From an uncultured Neomegalonema sp. (GTDB lineage: Bacteria > Pseudomonadota > Alphaproteobacteria > Rhodobacterales > Rhodobacteraceae), in the NCBI GenBank assembly GCA_937958345.1, contig CALGNW010000098.1, forward strand, positions 1 to 9,413: 9,413 bases of DNA, written 5' to 3'. The translations under genes were made by a program, and so were the position numbers. Shown here piece by piece: positions 5,953 through 9,413 of this stretch. Positions within the stretch are counted from its first letter, which is position 1; the number at the start of each line of letters is the position of its first letter. Below the pieces are notes generated by a model that was not told the DNA's origin, did no database searches, and saw nothing but the letters and a program-made list of their open reading frames with translations.

Positions 5953-6879
5953 TTATTCAAAGCACCAGCGCAACACACCCTTCTGGGCGTGCAGGCGGTT
6001 TTCCGCCTCGTCAAAGATCACCGATTGCGGACCGTCCATCACCGAGGCCGTGGCCTCGTCACCGCGATGGGCGGGCAGATCGTGCATAAAGATCGCATCG
6101 GGTTTCGCCGCCGCCATCAGCGCATCATCCACGCGGAAAGGCGTCAGCTGATTGTGCCGACGCGCCCGCGCCTCCTCGGGGTCACCCATCGAAACCCATG
6201 TATCCGTCACCACGCAATCGGCATCGGCAACCGCCTCGTAAGGGTCCGGGACAACACGAACCTTCGCGCCCTGCTTTTGCGCCCATGCAACGGTTGCGGC
6301 ATCGGGCAACAGCGCCTCGGGGCAGGCAAGGTCCAGCGTAAACCCGAACCGCTGGGCCGCGTGTATCCAACTCGTTGCGACATTGTTGCCGTCACCGGAC
6401 CACGCCACCTTGCGTCCCGCAATCGGCCCGCGATGTTCTTCAAACGTCAGGACGTCCGCCATCAGCTGGCAGGGATGACTGTCATCCGTCAGGCCGTTGA
6501 TCACCGGCACGGTCGCATGTTCGGCCAGCTCCAGCAGAACATCATGCGCGTTGGTGCGGATCATAATAGCATCGACATAGCGCGACAGAACCCGCGCCGT
6601 ATCCGCGATGGTTTCCCCGCGTCCCAACTGCATGTCGGATTCGCTCAACAGCATCGTCTCGCCGCCCAACTGGCGCATGGCCACATCAAATGACACGCGT
6701 GTTCGTGTTGACGGCTTGCCGAAGATCATGGCCAGCAGCTTGCCGTTCAGCGGCGCGTCCTTGTCGGTCAACGCTTTGCCCAGCCCCAGCCGCGCCGCCT
6801 TTCGCGCGGCACTGTCATCCAGAATCCGGCGCAGGTCGGCGGCGTCGACTTGGTGCAAATCAAGAAAATGTCGGGTCAT
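5953..6879 (-). CDS. argF: ornithine carbamoyltransferase with altered HCLP motif
   Basis: A 308-residue enzyme that makes citrulline from ornithine and carbamoyl phosphate. Carbamoyl-phosphate motifs are intact: STRTR at residues 57-61 and HPCQ at 135-138. The ornithine side has TDTWVSMG with Asp226 and the SMG loop at 230-232, as in true OTCases. Unusually, the hallmark HCLP motif reads HDLP (His266, Asp267, Leu268, Pro269): the Cys that contacts ornithine is replaced by Asp (codon GAT, two changes from either Cys codon). The C-terminus ENRLHAQKGVLRWCFE is family-typical. Two ATGs compete: 6879 (MTRHFLDL) has GGGAT 7 nt upstream and matches usual N-termini; 6888 adds three residues with a purine run directly abutting. 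It follows argD by about 92 bp containing a hairpin, and converges with the PilZ gene. Confidence 0.95.
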   Translation of the reverse strand: MTRHFLDLHQVDAADLRRILDDSAARKAARLGLGKALTDKDAPLNGKLLAMIFGKPSTRTRVSFDVAMRQLGGETMLLSESDMQLGRGETIADTARVLSRYVDAIMIRTNAHDVLLELAEHATVPVINGLTDDSHPCQLMADVLTFEEHRGPIAGRKVAWSGDGNNVATSWIHAAQRFGFTLDLACPEALLPDAATVAWAQKQGAKVRVVPDPYEAVADADCVVTDTWVSMGDPEEARARRHNQLTPFRVDDALMAAAKPDAIFMHDLPAHRGDEATASVMDGPQSVIFDEAENRLHAQKGVLRWCFE

Positions 6880-6909
6880 AGGGTTCATCCCACAGTAAAG
6901 ACACTTCGG

Positions 6910-6947
6910 AAAACAAAAGCCCCTCCCCCGACCTGCAAGGCCGGAGG
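6910..6947 (-). terminator. terminator-like hairpin between argD and argF (possible attenuator)
   Basis: On the minus strand the arms CCTCCGGCCT (6947-6938) and AGGTCGGGGG (6934-6925) pair over 10 positions (eight Watson-Crick, two G-U) around a TGC loop. Six bases later comes TTTTGTTTT (6918-6910). It lies after the argD stop and only 31 nt before the argF start, so full termination would silence argF unless argF has its own promoter; partial termination or regulated read-through would tune argF below argD. The six-base gap before the T-run makes it less than ideal as a simple terminator. Confidence 0.5.
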
Positions 6948-6971
6948 TTGGTCGTCCGGTATGGCCGGTAT

Positions 6972-8165
6972 TTACTTCGCCGCGACCGCCGCGTTTGCCT
7001 GCATCACACCGCATGCGGCGTCGATCGCCGTGATGGCAAAATCGACATGCTCGGCGGTGATGTTCAGCGGCGGCAAAATGCGCACGACATTATCCGCCGC
7101 CGGAACCGTCAGCAGTTTGACGGCCCGCGCCGCCTCGACAAACCCGGTATTCGGAACCTTCAGCCTGATCCCGAGCATCAGCCCCTCGCCGCGCACTTCC
7201 TCGATCACGTCGGGGAACTGGTCCTGCAAACCGGCAAGCCGTTGTCGCATCAGGCCCGCCATTTCCGAGACATGATTGAGAAACCCGTCCTCGGTCATCA
7301 CATCAACCACGGCATTGCCGACCGCCATTGCCAGCGGGTTGCCGCCATAGGTCGACCCGTGCGTTCCGGCGGTCATGCCGGACGCCGCGCGCTCGGTTGC
7401 CATGCACGCGCCCAGCGGGAATCCGCCGCCGATGCCTTTGGCTACGCCCATAATATCGGGCGCGCACCCGGCCAGCTCGTGGGCAAACAGCGCGCCGGTC
7501 CGGCCCATGCCGCATTGGATCTCGTCAAAGACCAGCAGGATACCATGCGCGTCGCACATCTCGCGCAGACCGCGCAGGCATTGCGGCGGCACGGGGCGGA
7601 TACCGCCCTCGCCCTGCACCGGTTCGATCATAATGGCGGCGGTTTCATCCGTGATGGCCGCCTTCAGCGCCTCGTGATCGCCAAAGGGCACATGATCGAA
7701 CCCGCCCGGCATTTCACCGAAACCGGCGGTCAGCTTTTCGCCGCCCGCCGCCGCGATGGTCGCCAGCGAGCGTCCGTGGAACGATCCCTCGAACGTCACG
7801 ATCCGCCACCGTTTCGGGTCGCCGTTATGGGAATGGAATTTCCGCGCCATTTTTATACAGCATTCCATCGCCTCCAGACCGGAATTGGTGAAGAACACCG
7901 TGTCGGCAAAGCTCACATCCGTTAGCTTGCGCGCGAGGTCTTCCTGACCGGGAATGGCGTATAAATTTGACGTGTGCCACAGTCGTCGGCCCTGCGTTTC
8001 CAACGCTTCCACCAGACGCGGATGGGCATGTCCCAGCGCGCAGACGGCAATACCGGCACCGAAATCAAGGTACTTGTCGCCGTTGGTGTCAAAGAGCCAG
8101 GGGCCCTCGCCTTTCTCGAAAGAAAGCGGAGCCCGCGCATAGGTCGGAAGGACCGGGGCAATCAC
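6972..8165 (-). CDS. argD: acetylornithine aminotransferase
   Basis: A 397-residue PLP enzyme, fold-type I, class III, converting N-acetylglutamate semialdehyde to N-acetylornithine, and often also serving lysine synthesis as succinyl-diaminopimelate aminotransferase. Landmarks in order: FGAGIAVCALGHAHPRL, NSGLEAMECCIKMAR, FEGSFHGRSLATIAAAG, LLVFDEIQCGMGRTG with the PLP-ring Asp, GVAKGIGGGFPLGA with the Schiff-base Lys243, and HGSTYGGNPLA. Length is normal. The start is GTG at 8165, preceded by AGGAG with 9 nt spacing; an ATG five bases further upstream is out of frame and reads Met-Thr-stop. The leader before it holds a terminator-like hairpin, a palindrome and a possible leader ORF (listed separately). 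argF follows on the same strand. Confidence 0.96.
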   Translation of the reverse strand: MIAPVLPTYARAPLSFEKGEGPWLFDTNGDKYLDFGAGIAVCALGHAHPRLVEALETQGRRLWHTSNLYAIPGQEDLARKLTDVSFADTVFFTNSGLEAMECCIKMARKFHSHNGDPKRWRIVTFEGSFHGRSLATIAAAGGEKLTAGFGEMPGGFDHVPFGDHEALKAAITDETAAIMIEPVQGEGGIRPVPPQCLRGLREMCDAHGILLVFDEIQCGMGRTGALFAHELAGCAPDIMGVAKGIGGGFPLGACMATERAASGMTAGTHGSTYGGNPLAMAVGNAVVDVMTEDGFLNHVSEMAGLMRQRLAGLQDQFPDVIEEVRGEGLMLGIRLKVPNTGFVEAARAVKLLTVPAADNVVRILPPLNITAEHVDFAITAIDAACGVMQANAAVAAK

Positions 8166-8166
8166 G

Positions 8167-8244
8167 TCATAACACTCCTGTCATTTTGGACACGTGCCAA
8201 AAACAAAACGCGCCGCGGGCGGAATGCGCGCGACGTCGTTCCAT
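8167..8244 (-). CDS. possible 25-codon leader ORF with Arg codons before argD
   Basis: An ATG at 8244-8242 opens a frame of 25 codons that begins Met-Glu-Arg-Arg-Arg (codons CGA CGT CGC at 8238-8230), contains a further Arg at codon 10, and ends with TGA at 8169-8167, one base before the argD GTG. GGGA lies 5 nt upstream of the ATG. The Arg run abuts the 5' arm of the terminator-like hairpin at 8232-8226, the geometry expected for ribosome-mediated attenuation. Doubts: such short Arg-rich frames occur by chance in CG-rich DNA, and the best promoter guess (TTGACA at 8274-8269) would start transcription just inside this ORF, so one of the two calls must be wrong. Confidence 0.25.
   Translation of the reverse strand: MERRRAHSARGAFCFWHVSKMTGVL
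8184..8202. repeat. perfect inverted repeat just upstream of the argD ribosome-binding site
   Basis: TTTTGG (8184-8189) and CCAAAA (8197-8202) are perfect complements around ACACGTG. It ends a few bases before the argD AGGAG. It may be an operator or an RNA hairpin near the ribosome-binding site. Its right arm overlaps the T-run of the neighbouring terminator-like hairpin. It does not resemble the E. coli ARG box. Confidence 0.45.
8199..8232 (-). terminator. terminator-like hairpin in the argD leader (candidate attenuator)
   Basis: On the minus strand CGCGCGC (8232-8226) pairs with GC-G-GCGCG (8216-8209), seven pairs with one bulged G (8214) and a 9-nt loop, directly followed by TTTTGTTTTT (8208-8199). 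This is a convincing intrinsic terminator shape. It is 166 nt downstream of the preceding gene's stop, which already has its own hairpin, and only 34 nt before the argD start, so a regulatory (attenuator) role is as likely as simple termination. Confidence 0.5.
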
Positions 8245-8245
8245 G

Positions 8246-8274
8246 CTTGTCCCGCGAAACGGACAGCGTGTCAA
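8246..8274 (-). promoter_or_regulatory. candidate argD promoter with internal inverted repeat
   Basis: A perfect -35 hexamer TTGACA lies at 8274-8269 on the minus strand; 17 bp on, the -10 position reads GACAAG (8251-8246), a poor match. The spacer contains the inverted repeat TGTCC-N8-GGACA (8248-8265), which could be an operator. If used, transcription would begin near 8239. The weak -10 keeps confidence low; a promoter further upstream is possible. Confidence 0.3.
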
Positions 8275-8352
8275 TAACATGACGTAGGGGCATCACCCTT
8301 AGCCGCAGATTCCGGCCAACAAAGTGCCGCAAATACCCCGCGCCCACGCCAA

Positions 8353-8372
8353 ACCTCCCGCGAACGGGAGGC
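8353..8372 (-). terminator. hairpin downstream of the LexA-box gene
   Basis: CCTCCCG (8371-8365 on the minus strand) pairs perfectly with CGGGAGG (8360-8354) around TTCG, extended by one G-U pair, and is followed by only TTT. It stands 27 nt after the stop of the 8398-9135 gene. The stable stem supports termination; the short T-run weakens it. Confidence 0.45.
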
Positions 8373-8397
8373 AAGCGCCGTGGTCAGAGCGCCCCGG

Positions 8398-9135
8398 CTA
8401 GGACGTATCGGGCGGGGTTTGCCTCATCCGCGCCAGCGCGTCACAATCGCGCAGGACGGTATCGACGGCATGAATGGGTTTGCGGCGATACCCCGGCGGA
8501 TAGCCATAGCGCAGGGGCGGCACGGCCTTCGGGCCGGGTTCCGCCTGTTTGCGCTTGGCGATTTCGCGGGCCATGCGCAGCGCCTCGCCGGGCATATCCT
8601 GCAACGCAAGATACAGCGCCATCAGGCGTCGGCATAATGGCTCGGCATTCACGACATCATCATCCAAGGGGCCGGATTTGGGGTCCGACCAGATAACAAA
8701 ATCCGGCTGGCCGTCAAATCCGGCAACCCGCACCTGTATCTGCCCCTCGCGGCGGGGTTTCGAACGGTCCTTGCGCCTGCGCCGGTTCGGGTAAAACTCT
8801 TCAAGAAATTTGCGCGGGTCGATCAGCCGGAACTTGGGCTTGCGCGGCCCGCGCTTTTTGCCGGTCCCTTTGCCCTTGCCGCCTTTGCCGTCTTTGCGCG
8901 GCGCAGGCCCGACATAATCGGGAACCTCCAGCCCCTGCGCCTTGTGGAAAATCAGACGCCGCAGCGCCGATTCAGCCGGACGCAGGATCAGTAAAATCCG
9001 CGCCCGCACACGCCTCGGCAACCGCGACACAACCGGCCCGTCCGACACCATACCGGCCATGACAAACAACCCCGCCGCAATGCGCAACAGCACACGGGCA
9101 TACCGGTCGTTCATTTGGTCGGGACTGAGCAGCAT
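8398..9135 (-). CDS. uncharacterised basic protein under a LexA-type promoter
   Basis: A 245-residue protein I cannot assign. After a short polar start, residues 15-30 (VLLRIAAGLFVMAGMV) are hydrophobic but hold an Arg, so a membrane anchor is possible but doubtful. Residues 78-101 form a Lys/Gly-rich basic linker, and 117-129 a second Arg cluster (NRRRRKDRSKPRR), suggesting nucleic-acid or acidic-surface binding. The C-terminal third is helical (LCRRLMALYLALQDMPGEALRMAREIA is split here: LCRRLMALYLALQ, then EALRMAREIA) and ends with a PPGYRRKPIHAVD-type segment that I recall in conserved hypothetical proteins of alphaproteobacteria. ATG at 9135 is chosen: GAAAG lies 5 nt upstream, and the promoter and SOS box lie just before it, whereas an in-frame TTG at 9198 would fall upstream of the -35. 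The SOS box implies induction by DNA damage; function is unknown. Confidence 0.72.
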   Translation of the reverse strand: MLLSPDQMNDRYARVLLRIAAGLFVMAGMVSDGPVVSRLPRRVRARILLILRPAESALRRLIFHKAQGLEVPDYVGPAPRKDGKGGKGKGTGKKRGPRKPKFRLIDPRKFLEEFYPNRRRRKDRSKPRREGQIQVRVAGFDGQPDFVIWSDPKSGPLDDDVVNAEPLCRRLMALYLALQDMPGEALRMAREIAKRKQAEPGPKAVPPLRYGYPPGYRRKPIHAVDTVLRDCDALARMRQTPPDTS

Positions 9136-9162
9136 GGGGACTTTCGTTGTTACGGAATGACT

Positions 9163-9177
9163 GAACATAAGCGGAAC
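9163..9177 (-). promoter_or_regulatory. LexA (SOS) box, GTTC-N7-GTTC
   Basis: On the minus strand the 15 bases read GTTC, CGCTTAT, GTTC: a perfect match to the alphaproteobacterial LexA operator GTTC-N7-GTTC, which is a direct repeat unlike the E. coli palindrome. It overlaps the -10 of the promoter and ends 27 nt before the ATG of the 8398-9135 gene, the usual placement for repression. Confidence 0.75.
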
Positions 9178-9194
9178 AAATATCCGAAAGTCAA
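9165..9194 (-). promoter_or_regulatory. promoter of the LexA-box gene
   Basis: TTGACT at 9194-9189 (five of six to the -35 consensus) is followed 18 bp later by TTATGT at 9170-9165, embedded in the LexA box. The -10 is a weak match by itself, but its combination with the SOS box and its distance from the ATG at 9135 make this a credible promoter with transcription starting near 9157. Confidence 0.55.
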
Positions 9195-9223
9195 GCAAAA
9201 CCGCACCGCGCGTTGCGCTTTGC
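9195..9223 (-). terminator. weak hairpin downstream of the receiver-domain gene
   Basis: On the minus strand GCAAAGCGC (9223-9215) pairs with GCGGTTTTGC (9204-9195), nine pairs with one bulge and a 10-nt loop. No T-run follows; instead it abuts the -35 of the next promoter. It may mark the 3' end of the upstream transcript. Confidence 0.25.
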
Positions 9224-9261
9224 TGACGCCGGTCATGCGCGGCTGCGACTCCTACGCGATC

Positions 9262-9413
9262 TCAGGCATCCGCCAACGCCGCTGCAATCACCTCGGCCAG
9301 TTCGGACGGCGGGGCGGGTTTTTGTAATAACGGCGCTTGTACCTCGCCCATTTCAGACGCGGTAAACCCTGTATAGCCCGACGTATAAATCACGGGAATA
9401 TCGGGCCGCAATG
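9262..9413 (-). CDS. response-regulator receiver domain, C-terminal end (partial; perhaps of a hybrid histidine kinase)
   Basis: Reading leftwards from the window edge, 49 complete codons end with TGA at 9264-9262. They encode the last third of a REC domain: RPDIPVIYTSGYTG holds the conserved Thr/Ser switch position of strand 4, and LLQKPAPPSELAEVIAAAL holds the conserved Lys-Pro pair of strand 5 and the last helix. The phosphoacceptor Asp lies outside the window. The protein ends with the REC domain, and the form YTSGYTG...QKP is the one common in receiver domains at the C-terminus of hybrid sensor histidine kinases, so that is the likeliest parent; a stand-alone receiver is possible. The REC-domain call is firm from the residues; the parent protein is inference. 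Confidence 0.75.
   Translation of the reverse strand, partial: LRPDIPVIYTSGYTGFTASEMGEVQAPLLQKPAPPSELAEVIAAALADA

Noticed and set aside
5482..6693. 403-codon plus-strand frame across the PilZ and argF region
   Set aside because: It runs antisense to argF and out of frame with the PilZ gene, has no recognisable domain, and starts with TTG; it is a by-product of high GC content.
8275..8352. Possible tRNA or small RNA between argD and the LexA-box gene
   Set aside because: Could not form a cloverleaf: no T-arm GTTCRA sequence or consistent acceptor stem was found.

Overview
The window reads as a GC-rich alphaproteobacterial chromosome segment. Evidence: the protein sequences (TIGR01459-type HAD phosphatase next to ribF, a PAS_5-type protein, an argD-argF pair near hslO), GTG starts, and a textbook alphaproteobacterial LexA box (GTTC-N7-GTTC). 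The order cannot be fixed by eye. No tRNA, rRNA, CRISPR array, insertion sequence or phage gene was seen; coding density is high and the longest stretch without a confident gene is about 250 bp.

Layout. 1-507 (+): C-terminal half of a HAD class IIA phosphatase. 519-1094 (-): single-domain PAS_5 sensor-like protein. 1095-1342: divergent regulatory region. 1343-3678 (+): a tight cofactor operon, maoC-like hydratase, ribF (FMN/FAD) and coaA (CoA), the last two overlapping by ATGA. 3675-5342 (-): hslO (Hsp33) followed by a small lipoprotein, converging on coaA with overlapping stop codons. 5591-5935 (+): stand-alone PilZ protein. 5953-8165 (-): argD then argF, two steps of arginine synthesis. 8398-9135 (-): uncharacterised basic protein under a LexA-type SOS promoter. 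9262-9413 (-): C-terminal end of a response-regulator receiver domain, cut by the window edge.

The points most worth following are: (i) a perfect GTTC-N7-GTTC SOS box embedded in the promoter of the unknown 245-aa protein, which also fixes its start codon; (ii) the leaders of argD and argF, each with a GC-rich hairpin followed by TTTTGTTTT about 40 nt before the start codon and a shared GTGTC, with a possible 25-codon leader ORF carrying three successive Arg codons at the argD hairpin; (iii) an ornithine carbamoyltransferase whose hallmark HCLP motif reads HDLP; (iv) ribF with ATAN in place of PTAN. No wholly new multi-gene system is evident.
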